A stretch of DNA of 64,000 bases, taken from NCBI GenBank assembly GCA_947475715.1, contig CANJNY010000013.1, positions 1-64,000 on the forward strand, in the 5' to 3' direction. The position numbers and the translations under genes were made by a program. The notes under the pieces are model-generated. The model ran no database searches, was not told where the DNA came from, and saw only the letters and a program-made list of their open reading frames with translations. Below are positions 45,252 to 53,743 of this stretch, in pieces. Within the stretch, counting starts at the first letter, position 1. Each line of letters starts with the position of its first letter. Source of the DNA: Prolixibacteraceae bacterium (GTDB taxonomy: Bacteria; Bacteroidota; Bacteroidia; Bacteroidales; Prolixibacteraceae).

Positions 45252-46910
45252 TTATAAATTAGGGCCCTGAAACCCCAGATTTTTCATTCCCGTTTTTATC
45301 TCCGGTGAACTCATGAATAATTTCCATAATAACCCGGTGCGGTAATTTTCGATCATCCCGATTTGTGGACCCTGATCGATGGCCAAAAATGAATCGGCAA
45401 ACCAGCCATTGTCAAGATTGAATGCATCGACAAAACCATATTGACTCCAGATCTTATCTCCCAACTTATAATAGAGGAAATTTAAAGCCTGCAAAGACTC
45501 GATCGGGGTAAATGGCATAGCCGAGATTGCTGCAGTAGGAGCTATAAATCCCTGATCATTGGTCGGAGAACTGGCTGTATATCCATCCTTGATATCACTT
45601 GCTGTCAAACCCCAGCATTGACTGCTATATCCGTAGTATTTTCGTGGATTTTGCTTACAATATTCAAAGTTGATTTTGGTATGATTCACCGCCTGCTGCC
45701 AGTAATTTGCATAGGCATCGGTCAATTCGGCAGGATTTATACCCAGAAATGAGTATTGCTCAAAAAACAGCGGTCCACCATAAGCCTCTCCCAATGGCAA
45801 TTGATAACCGTAATAGCTGCCATTGTTTTTCATCGCTCCATTGCGGGCAAAACCATTGTCATAAACATTTTTTGAAATCGCATGGGTATTGGATGAAGCA
45901 GCCAGAACATAGGTAATCAGACATTCATTCCATCCCTGTATCGGCATGTTCATGACAAAATTTTTTGTCGGGCTCCAATGCCAGTAAAGTTTATTCCCGG
46001 CGTCTTTATTGAAGAAGTCCCATTCAACACCGTTCCAAAGTTCGTTAATATCGTTGCGCAAGGTCGTCTCATCGATAGCCGAACCGTCAAAATACTGGCG
46101 CAGTGTCAATAATCCCATCATCAGGTAGGAGGTTTCAACCAGATCGGCACCATCGTCATTTGGCGAGAAAGGGATCACAGCGCCCGTTGCTCCGTTTAAC
46201 CAGTGCGGATATGCACCATGAAAATGTTGCGCTTTATTTTTAAGAAAGGTCACCATTTTTTGAGCTCTGATCAGACCATCACCTCTTGCAATAAAATACC
46301 TGTTTATGGCAACCGGAATAGCCATCATTCCAAATCCGGAACCACCTGAAGTGACAACATCACCCGATGAATTTCTTTCGCGGGCTAACCCGGAAACTGA
46401 ATGTCCGAAATCCCAGAAATATTTAAAGGTTTGCTTTTGAACAAGGGTCAACAATGCATCGGAAGTGATCGCCTGAAATTTATCTGTTGAATCAATTGCT
46501 GTTGTTAATTTTACAGTAACCGGGGTTATCAGAAAACCGCCTGCTTTTGATTTTAAGGTACTTGAGACTGTCAGCAAGTATGCCGATAAAAAACTCATCG
46601 GAGATGCCGGTTGGATAGTAACAGCACTGTCTTTATTTACAAATATCAGATTGACCGGGAGTGCGGTTCCATTTTTATCTGTCAAAGATATCGCTGTTTT
46701 GGCTGAACTCTGGTCTAAAACAGATCCAAAAGCGACTTTAATAACAGAATTATTACTCACCCCTTTGTATTCAAAACCGGAGAATTTTCCATTTACTTCC
46801 AGTGACGAATAATTAAACGGGAGATTAACCGGTGGCGTGTTAACCGGTTTATCTTTTTTACAATTCCACACCAAAAAAAGCAGTAAAATGGGGAGTAATA
46901 ATTTCAACAT
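45252..46910 (-). CDS. Glucoamylase-like / GH144-type lipoprotein with N-terminal Ig-like domain, copy 2
   Basis: A 552-residue lipoprotein (lipobox LVWNC at ~residues 13-17). Residues ~30-145 form a Big_5-like immunoglobulin fold (AISLTDKNGTALPVNLIF, TVQPASP-type strands). Residues ~150-552 form a PF10091/GH144-type barrel with YFWDFGHSVSGLARERN, GGSGFGMMAIPV, YPHWLNGATG and SFLAIDQGPQIGMI. The Ig domain and lipid anchor suggest a surface-exposed endo-enzyme, while copy 1 acts in the periplasm. The two share an order of blocks and are probably an old duplication within the locus. Confidence 0.8.
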   Translation of the reverse strand: MLKLLLPILLLFLVWNCKKDKPVNTPPVNLPFNYSSLEVNGKFSGFEYKGVSNNSVIKVAFGSVLDQSSAKTAISLTDKNGTALPVNLIFVNKDSAVTIQPASPMSFLSAYLLTVSSTLKSKAGGFLITPVTVKLTTAIDSTDKFQAITSDALLTLVQKQTFKYFWDFGHSVSGLARERNSSGDVVTSGGSGFGMMAIPVAINRYFIARGDGLIRAQKMVTFLKNKAQHFHGAYPHWLNGATGAVIPFSPNDDGADLVETSYLMMGLLTLRQYFDGSAIDETTLRNDINELWNGVEWDFFNKDAGNKLYWHWSPTKNFVMNMPIQGWNECLITYVLAASSNTHAISKNVYDNGFARNGAMKNNGSYYGYQLPLGEAYGGPLFFEQYSFLGINPAELTDAYANYWQQAVNHTKINFEYCKQNPRKYYGYSSQCWGLTASDIKDGYTASSPTNDQGFIAPTAAISAMPFTPIESLQALNFLYYKLGDKIWSQYGFVDAFNLDNGWFADSFLAIDQGPQIGMIENYRTGLLWKLFMSSPEIKTGMKNLGFQGPNL

Positions 46911-47039
46911 TCTTTGGTTGTGAATTTATTATCGTAATTTTCCTATGTAGGTTGCCCGGAAATATATCCGGGCAACCATAATAAGAAAAGATGATACCTT
47001 AATGATCGTTTAAGAACAAGCTAATTATAAATCAGCATA

Positions 47040-48776
47040 TTACTTTTCATCATTCATAATCGCATTTACCTCCCCTTCAGTAAGAGCCTTATTGAAGATA
47101 CGAAGTTCGTCGATTAAGCTTAGGTCTGAAAGATGACCCCAGTCAATAAATGTAGGAGCGCCTGATCCTATTGACATTGATGAACATCCTGTCCAGTCAA
47201 CACCACCGACAAAAGTGGATGCGGCGCGTGTTAACACGCCATTAATATAAATCTTACTCTCAGTAGTAGAGATCGTATAGGCAACATGAACCCATTCAGC
47301 TAACCTTGGATCGGCTAACCCACCATCGTTCCAGCTTTCACCAGATCCAATCCCGACATTTAACTTAAACCGCTGAGCGGCTGCATCTCCTTCACGGAAA
47401 ATCCGTAATCCCTTTGTCCTCATAGCATCAAAGTTCGCAGCACCAGTAGGGCTAATCGCAATAATCCCGGATCTGTCAGGAGAGGCATTTACCTTCATCC
47501 AGAAGACGGAACTAAATTGGTTGGATTTTACGATTTCGGTAGTTGGAAAAGTGATATATGAATCAGTTGCTCCTGCAAATGCCTTCCCTTTTTTACCATC
47601 GGCAAAATCCGGTGTTCCAACCTTTCCAGCTATTGTATTAGTCACTATATCTTTATAGTTACCTTCAAAAGGCATATATAAGATCTCACCACTATATTTA
47701 GGAACATAGGGAGAGTCATTCTGAATGATTGTTAGAATTTCAGATTGAGATAACGCCCTGTTGAAGATTCTTAATTCATCAAAGAAGCTTAGGTCCGCCT
47801 TATGATCCCAATAGGAGAAATTTGGCTGACCCGAAGCGAAAGACATTGTTTCGCATCCCGTCCAGTCTATTGCAGCTCCTGTATTTACGGAATTTACAGC
47901 CGCTCCATTGATGTAGATAATACATTTGGATTGAGAAATTGTAAAAGCAAGGTGAACCCATTCGCTGAATGGAGCATTTACCACACCCCCATCATTCCAG
48001 ACTTCACCGGCACCTATTCCGACATTGAGTTTAAAGCGCTGAGAAGTACCGCTTCCTTCGCGGAAAAAACGTACTCCTTTTGATCGATCTTCACCGGCCG
48101 GGCTGATTGAGATTATTCCGGAACGGTCAGGAGTTGCGTTTAATTTGACCCACATCTCGGCTGAAAATTCGCTGTTTTTCAATGATGCAGCAGGGAATGT
48201 CAGATAACCATCGGTAGCACCTGCATACGAATTTAAGCCTTTAAGACTTGTTCCTGCAAATCCCGGGGATCCAACTTTGCCGGCAGTTACAAAATTAATT
48301 TTCTCCATATAATCGCCATCAAAAGGCATATAGAAAATCTCGCCGTTGTACATTGGGACATAAGGGGGTTTCTTCTCAAAATTCACATCCTTATTGGTTA
48401 TTTTGCCAGCCAGATCGGTAGCTCTAACAGTTAGAATATGAGCACCATTAGTAACTTTATCATAGGTAAACATTTCTACTGCACGACGGTAATCCTTAAA
48501 GCCACTATAGCTCTTCAATTCAGTACCATCCATCAAAAGAGATACTGATTTGAGTTCGATGTCGTCGGTTACTTCAAACTGGATATCGATTGTAGCCAAC
48601 AGTGTAGGAACCTGAATCTTAACCCCTTCCGAAGGGTATTTAACAGTCACTAGTGGGGCTGTACCATCAGCCCCAGGTTTTAAAGCGGTAATCGGGTCTA
48701 TCCCTTTATTACACGAAACGGCCATAAAGACACCCACTAAAAAAACCAATATATACGTTATCTTTTTCATTTTCAT
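47040..48776 (-). CDS. Surface glycan-binding lipoprotein with two LamG-like domains
   Basis: A 578-residue lipoprotein (lipobox AVSC at ~residue 22). An Ig-like domain lies at ~40-135 (IQFEVTDDIELKSVSLLMDG). It is followed by two tandem LamG/concanavalin-like domains (~145-345 and ~350-578), similar to each other: GEIFYMPFDGDY with GEILYMPFEGNY, and FFREGSGTSQRFKLNVGIG with IFREGDAAAQRFKLNVGIG. This layout is that of the third surface protein in SusCD loci, which binds polysaccharide beside SusD. Its ligand cannot be inferred. It lies directly downstream of susD. Confidence 0.85.
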   Translation of the reverse strand: MKMKKITYILVFLVGVFMAVSCNKGIDPITALKPGADGTAPLVTVKYPSEGVKIQVPTLLATIDIQFEVTDDIELKSVSLLMDGTELKSYSGFKDYRRAVEMFTYDKVTNGAHILTVRATDLAGKITNKDVNFEKKPPYVPMYNGEIFYMPFDGDYMEKINFVTAGKVGSPGFAGTSLKGLNSYAGATDGYLTFPAASLKNSEFSAEMWVKLNATPDRSGIISISPAGEDRSKGVRFFREGSGTSQRFKLNVGIGAGEVWNDGGVVNAPFSEWVHLAFTISQSKCIIYINGAAVNSVNTGAAIDWTGCETMSFASGQPNFSYWDHKADLSFFDELRIFNRALSQSEILTIIQNDSPYVPKYSGEILYMPFEGNYKDIVTNTIAGKVGTPDFADGKKGKAFAGATDSYITFPTTEIVKSNQFSSVFWMKVNASPDRSGIIAISPTGAANFDAMRTKGLRIFREGDAAAQRFKLNVGIGSGESWNDGGLADPRLAEWVHVAYTISTTESKIYINGVLTRAASTFVGGVDWTGCSSMSIGSGAPTFIDWGHLSDLSLIDELRIFNKALTEGEVNAIMNDEK

Positions 48777-48802
48777 TTCATTTTAATGATCAGTACTTGC
48801 GA

Positions 48803-50335
48803 TTATTTCCCTCTCAAACCTGGTAACTGGTCTACCTGAGCCTGCGGATAAGGTAAAAATGCTTTATCAGCAGTAAAGGTTCTCCCCTCGTAACTTAATT
48901 CGGAAGTTTTCCCCAGCCTTACCATATCGTAGAAACGGGTACCCCACTCCATGCCCAATTCAGCAAATTTCTCATCCATTACCGTTTGATTATTTACACC
49001 CGAAACATTAGGTAATCCGGCTCTGGTTCTAACTAAATTAACAGCAGCATCGGCGGTGAGTGCAGAACTTGTTCCACCCTGTGTTAACGCTTCTGCATGC
49101 ATCAGCAAGATCTCGGCATAACGGATAATGGTAAAATTCTTGTTGGTTCCATAATCGGTACGTCCCGGAGTAAGCTGATCGGAAGGAAGGTAGTGTTTTC
49201 CGCTGGCAAAAAGGGCACGTGCATAATCATTAAACCTGTCACCTGATCTGGTCGTATTGGAGATCCATGATGGCAGGGAGGCATATTTGGCATCTTTTTG
49301 AATCTCCGCAATACCTCTGTTTGTAAAACATACACTGGTCTCCAGACGAACTGTTTCACCCCTGTCGATCATGAATTTTACATATTTAAGACTTGGCTCA
49401 TAAAATCCCCAGCCGTCACCTGCGCCGGTAACCTTTGGTGTCCAACCCTGTGGTCCAAAGAAAGCCCATAAATAGCTCTTATTATCACCCGAGCCCTGAC
49501 CAAAATCAGAAAACTGAAACTCGAGGAGGTTTTCGCTATTTAATTTCCCTTTTATTTTGAAAAGATTATAATAATCACTTTCCAAAGAAAATTTACCTGA
49601 AGTGATGATTGCCGAAGTTGCATCAGCCACCACCTGGTAATTCTTAAGTTCAAGGTTTGCAAGCGCTTTAATTGCCAGAGCTGTATATTTGGTAATACCG
49701 CCGCGAATATCATTGCGTTGATTTGGATTCATATCCGGAAGATTCGGAATTGCTTCGTCCATTTGCGCAGAGATGTGCTTCATAACATCATCTTTAGTCG
49801 CTAATTTAGCCACCAGTAATGCGGATGGATCAGAGCTTTCAGGAATAAAGATATTTCCCCACATCCTCGAAAGAATTAGTAAAGACCAGCCGCGGAAAAC
49901 CTTTGCTTCTGCAATATATTGGTCACCCGGCGCTTTATTTGCAGCAAATTTCTGGTATAAAGCAACCTGTTCCATTGCCGAATGGGCGGTAAAAACATTC
50001 TTGTAAAAATTCTGCCACAGCGCATTAACCATCCAATAGTCCTTATTGTAGTTATACTTGTCCGCTTCAGCATAATCCTGCTGATCACCAAGTCCGCCGG
50101 CATTCACATCGTCACCACGCGTGGCGATAAGCGGGTAATTTTCCCAGTAGAGATCATACATTACCGAATAGAGCCCGGTAAGTGGCTGGATCATATTGGA
50201 TGTAATGGTATAATCTGTTCCAGCTGTAAAAGATTTATTTTCTGCCAGTTCATCCAATCGGTTCTGACATGATGTTGCTCCCAAAAGAGCGATTACAAAC
50301 AAGGCAGCCTTTATATTTATATGTATAAATTTCAT
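48803..50335 (-). CDS. SusD/RagB family glycan-binding lipoprotein
   Basis: A 510-residue lipoprotein (signal ~5-22, lipobox GATSC). It has a tetratricopeptide-rich N-terminal half (~60-290, including AKVFRGWSLLILSRMWGNI) and a RagB/SusD C-terminal region (~330-505: YAEILLMHAEA, DAAVNLVRTRAGLP, WGTRFYDMVRLG). It forms the lid of the SusC porin and captures glycan at the cell surface. It lies 20 bp after susC and 26 bp before the LamG protein, and probably shares one transcript with them. Confidence 0.95.
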   Translation of the reverse strand: MKFIHINIKAALFVIALLGATSCQNRLDELAENKSFTAGTDYTITSNMIQPLTGLYSVMYDLYWENYPLIATRGDDVNAGGLGDQQDYAEADKYNYNKDYWMVNALWQNFYKNVFTAHSAMEQVALYQKFAANKAPGDQYIAEAKVFRGWSLLILSRMWGNIFIPESSDPSALLVAKLATKDDVMKHISAQMDEAIPNLPDMNPNQRNDIRGGITKYTALAIKALANLELKNYQVVADATSAIITSGKFSLESDYYNLFKIKGKLNSENLLEFQFSDFGQGSGDNKSYLWAFFGPQGWTPKVTGAGDGWGFYEPSLKYVKFMIDRGETVRLETSVCFTNRGIAEIQKDAKYASLPSWISNTTRSGDRFNDYARALFASGKHYLPSDQLTPGRTDYGTNKNFTIIRYAEILLMHAEALTQGGTSSALTADAAVNLVRTRAGLPNVSGVNNQTVMDEKFAELGMEWGTRFYDMVRLGKTSELSYEGRTFTADKAFLPYPQAQVDQLPGLRGK

Positions 50336-50355
50336 AATTATAACTTTTTAAAATA

Positions 50356-53300
50356 TTAGAAATTGATATTCAGACCAACCGTATAAACTGCAGGAATAGG
50401 ATAGGTTTGGTTATCAAAACCGTCAGCAACTTCAGGATTGAAGCCATGGTACCGGAACATGGTTAACGGGCGGTCAGCAGTTAAAGAAACCCTCATATTC
50501 GGTAACTTAGTTCCGAATAACTCCTTATTTCTGATATTATAAGCCAGTTGTACATTCTGAATCCGGAAAAACGAACCATCTTCGACAAAGTAGTTGGACA
50601 TTTTCTGATTCCATCCCCTGCGTAATCCCGATGAGGAGGGATATTTATTCGAAGTTCCATCACCATGCCAGCGATTATTCGCCAGATCAGCATCCATATT
50701 ACCATCTGCAGTCCAGATCACTTCACCACGTTTGCGATTCAAAATCTTGTTACCTGACTGACCCAGCATGTTGGCAGAGAATTCAAAGTCCTCATAAGTT
50801 AATCCAAGATTAAAACCATACATCATCGTTGGGAAATAGGAGCCTAAAACCACCCGGTCATCATCATTGAGTATCTTGTCACCATTCTGATCTTTATATT
50901 TTAAATCTCCGGGAACCAAATTATTGGCAACCGCAATCGGATCAGCAGCTATCTCGGCAGCATTCTGATAAACACCAACTACTTCGCGGCCAAAATAAGA
51001 CAATAATGGTTGACCAACTATCGAACGTTGACGGAATTCTGCGGTACCTCCGTCAATATAAGGCTGTCCGTAAAGATTCCTTACCTCATTTTTTAGCGTA
51101 GAGATATTTCCACCAATGGTGTATCGTAATTTATCGGTTATTTTATCATTCCAGTTAAGGGCGAGCTCAAAACCTGAATTCCGGATAATTCCCACATTTT
51201 TCAAAACGCTTCCCCCAATTGCGGGGATAGTCACACTAATTGCAGCGTTCTTTGTATCACGAACAAAGTAATCCGCATCAACACTTAGTCTGCTTCGAAG
51301 CAACTTGGCCGTAATCCCAAGATTCTTCTCCTCTGTTACTTCCCATTTAAGTGATGAGAAAGTACTTGATGTTACCGTTCCCGGTACCAACACCCCATTA
51401 ATCGCGGTGTTGACCACTGATGTCGTAGTCGCACCATCGCTGGCCTGAATTTTATCATTTCCTAATTCACCCCAGCTGGCACGCAGTTTAAGAAAATCAA
51501 CAACCTTATTGCCTTTTAGAAAACTCTCTTCAGACATTACCCAGCCGGCACCTACGGTAGGGAAATACCCCCATTTTTCCTGATATTTTGAACTGCCGTC
51601 TGCTCTCATCGTTCCATAAAGGAGATATTTCTCTTTGAAATTATAGGAAATACGTCCAAAATAAGAGAGGCCATAAACATGAGCACCGTCATCTCCAACA
51701 CCTGCTTCGACAATTTTACCAGCCTGATTGATATACCATGACTGCTGATTTTCGGTCGGGAAATTAAGACCTTGTGCAAAAAGTTTATTATAAGCCTCGT
51801 CACGATAGGATGTTCCTGCCATAACGGTTATGTTATGATCACCATAACTATTATTAAAGGTTAGCACGTTATCCCAAATCTGATCAAAATAGGTAGAGGC
51901 AATTTTATTGATCGATGCATCAGGCCGTTGAAAGCTGTTACCAATAAAATATGGCAAATCAACCGTCCGTTCATCCAAACCGGAATAGGCATTATTATAG
52001 GTTGTTTTAAAGGAAAGCTTCTTCGGAATAAGGTCCACCGTTGCATAAAAGTTAGCAAGTAGTTTACGGATTTTTAATTGTCCCTTTGTATAATTGAGTG
52101 TTGGAAAAGGATTTTCACCACTTCGGTAACCTAAATCCTGCGCATTTGCATACCTGATTGGCCTTGCAAGGGTATTTGATTCATCCATAACCGGCATAAT
52201 TGGTACTGCAAAATAGGCATCTTTCCATGCTGATGAATTTGCATTATCTTTTAATGCATTGCTGAAATTCATATTGCCACCAATTGTTAACCAGTCAGTT
52301 GCCTTAATATCGAGTTTCGCACTCATATTCATACGTGTATAACCATTATTCATATTCAGGATACCGTCCTGAGCAAAATAATTAGTCCCAATATGATATG
52401 AAGTCTTATCGCTTCCCCCCGAGACATCAAGGCTGTGATTTTGAATTGCTGCAGGGCGAATAACCTCTTTATACCAGTCGGTGTTTACATCCGGAACATT
52501 TGGATTGATCCGGCTTCTGCCATAACGTTGCATAGCGTTCAAAACAAATAAGGCATCGGGTGCAGAACCTGACTCGTTGGCCATGGTTGTGAATTGTTCT
52601 GCATTAGCCATTTTCAATACATTCTGTGCATTCTGGGTACCATAGTAACCACTGTAACTTATCTGTGTTTTCTGGTTGAAGCCACCCGATTTGGTTTCAA
52701 TCAATACCACTCCGTTTGCGGCTCTAACTCCATAAATGGCAGCGGCAGAGGCATCCTTAAGTACCGAAATTGAGGCAATCTCCGAAGTATTCAGGAAATC
52801 AATATTAGAAAAAAACATTCCGTCCACCACATAGAGCGGAGCTTCGTTGTTTGCTCCCGGATAGGAACCGATACCCCGAACGCGGATTGTTGGCGAATCT
52901 CCGGGTGCACCACTGCTGACAACCTGAAGTCCGGCCACTTTCCCTTGTAAAGCCTGCATGGCCTGACCTGTAGGTGTTTTAACCAACTCGTCCGATTTAA
53001 CGGTAGTTATTGAAGAGGTAAGGTCTTTCACCTTTTGGGTACCATAACCAACAACAACAACCTCAGAGACATCAATGGTCTGATCCTTTAATTGTACATT
53101 AATAGTGGAACGATTATTTATGCTCACTTCCTCGGGTATCATTCCCACAAAGCTAAAAACCAGCGTTCCATTTCCGGCAGCTTTAATGGAATAATTCCCG
53201 TTTAAATCAGTAATCACACCTGTAGTGGTCCCTTTAACTATAATTGTCACCCCAGGAATAGGATCACCATTAGCAGCATTACTTACTTTCCCCGATATTG

Positions 53301-53370
53301 CTGCGCTCTGCTGAGCGTAAAGAAAAGTAACTGATAAAAATAGATTCAACAGAAAGATTAGTTTTTTCAT
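50356..53370 (-). CDS. SusC/RagA family TonB-dependent outer-membrane transporter
   Basis: A 1004-residue transporter. A signal (~1-20, ending YAQQ) is followed by a carboxypeptidase-regulatory-like domain at ~22-110 (ISGKVSNAANGDPIPGVTII), a plug at ~115-235 (VVVVGYGTQKVKDLTSSI, GIGSYPGANNEAPLYVVDG), and a 22-stranded barrel. It imports oligosaccharides released at the surface together with SusD. It is the first gene of the operon. The 373-bp gap upstream to the divergent regulator is AT-rich and likely holds the promoters of both, though I found no consensus match. Confidence 0.96.
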   Translation of the reverse strand: MKKLIFLLNLFLSVTFLYAQQSAAISGKVSNAANGDPIPGVTIIVKGTTTGVITDLNGNYSIKAAGNGTLVFSFVGMIPEEVSINNRSTINVQLKDQTIDVSEVVVVGYGTQKVKDLTSSITTVKSDELVKTPTGQAMQALQGKVAGLQVVSSGAPGDSPTIRVRGIGSYPGANNEAPLYVVDGMFFSNIDFLNTSEIASISVLKDASAAAIYGVRAANGVVLIETKSGGFNQKTQISYSGYYGTQNAQNVLKMANAEQFTTMANESGSAPDALFVLNAMQRYGRSRINPNVPDVNTDWYKEVIRPAAIQNHSLDVSGGSDKTSYHIGTNYFAQDGILNMNNGYTRMNMSAKLDIKATDWLTIGGNMNFSNALKDNANSSAWKDAYFAVPIMPVMDESNTLARPIRYANAQDLGYRSGENPFPTLNYTKGQLKIRKLLANFYATVDLIPKKLSFKTTYNNAYSGLDERTVDLPYFIGNSFQRPDASINKIASTYFDQIWDNVLTFNNSYGDHNITVMAGTSYRDEAYNKLFAQGLNFPTENQQSWYINQAGKIVEAGVGDDGAHVYGLSYFGRISYNFKEKYLLYGTMRADGSSKYQEKWGYFPTVGAGWVMSEESFLKGNKVVDFLKLRASWGELGNDKIQASDGATTTSVVNTAINGVLVPGTVTSSTFSSLKWEVTEEKNLGITAKLLRSRLSVDADYFVRDTKNAAISVTIPAIGGSVLKNVGIIRNSGFELALNWNDKITDKLRYTIGGNISTLKNEVRNLYGQPYIDGGTAEFRQRSIVGQPLLSYFGREVVGVYQNAAEIAADPIAVANNLVPGDLKYKDQNGDKILNDDDRVVLGSYFPTMMYGFNLGLTYEDFEFSANMLGQSGNKILNRKRGEVIWTADGNMDADLANNRWHGDGTSNKYPSSSGLRRGWNQKMSNYFVEDGSFFRIQNVQLAYNIRNKELFGTKLPNMRVSLTADRPLTMFRYHGFNPEVADGFDNQTYPIPAVYTVGLNINF

Positions 53371-53743
53371 ACGTTAAATTTTTTAAAATATTTGATGCGA
53401 ATATACAACCTCAATATTCCGATAATTAGAAAAGGGATACACTTCTGTCACTCCATCTCTTTTCTATAAATTAAATCACCTCATCATTATCTCATCATAA
53501 TTATATAAAAATTACTATATAATTATTAATCAGATATATATATATTAATAAATATTATATTATTTTATCTCCGCTTGTTTTTAAAAATCTTAAAAGTGAG
53601 TTAAAAATAGGATAAAACAGACAATCCGGACGATATTGCATAGCCTTTTAAAAATATTATTCTTAAATTTACGAATTAATTAATTAATAAAAGATGAAAT
53701 AAATGTTAATTTTTTACAGGTAATTCAGAAAAGCCCAATCATA
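53371..53743. promoter_or_regulatory. Divergent control region between susC and the regulator
   Basis: A 373-bp noncoding gap, with very AT-rich runs between ~53496 and 53590. It separates susC (minus) from the sensor regulator (plus), so both promoters should lie here. I found no TAnnTTTG match and no convincing operator repeat. No gene is evident in it. Confidence 0.5.

Noticed and set aside
37079-46910. Type IX secretion C-terminal domains on the glycosidases
   Set aside because: No conserved C-terminal sorting motif is visible on GH3, GH43, GH31 or the GH144-type proteins; signal peptides and lipoboxes explain their export.
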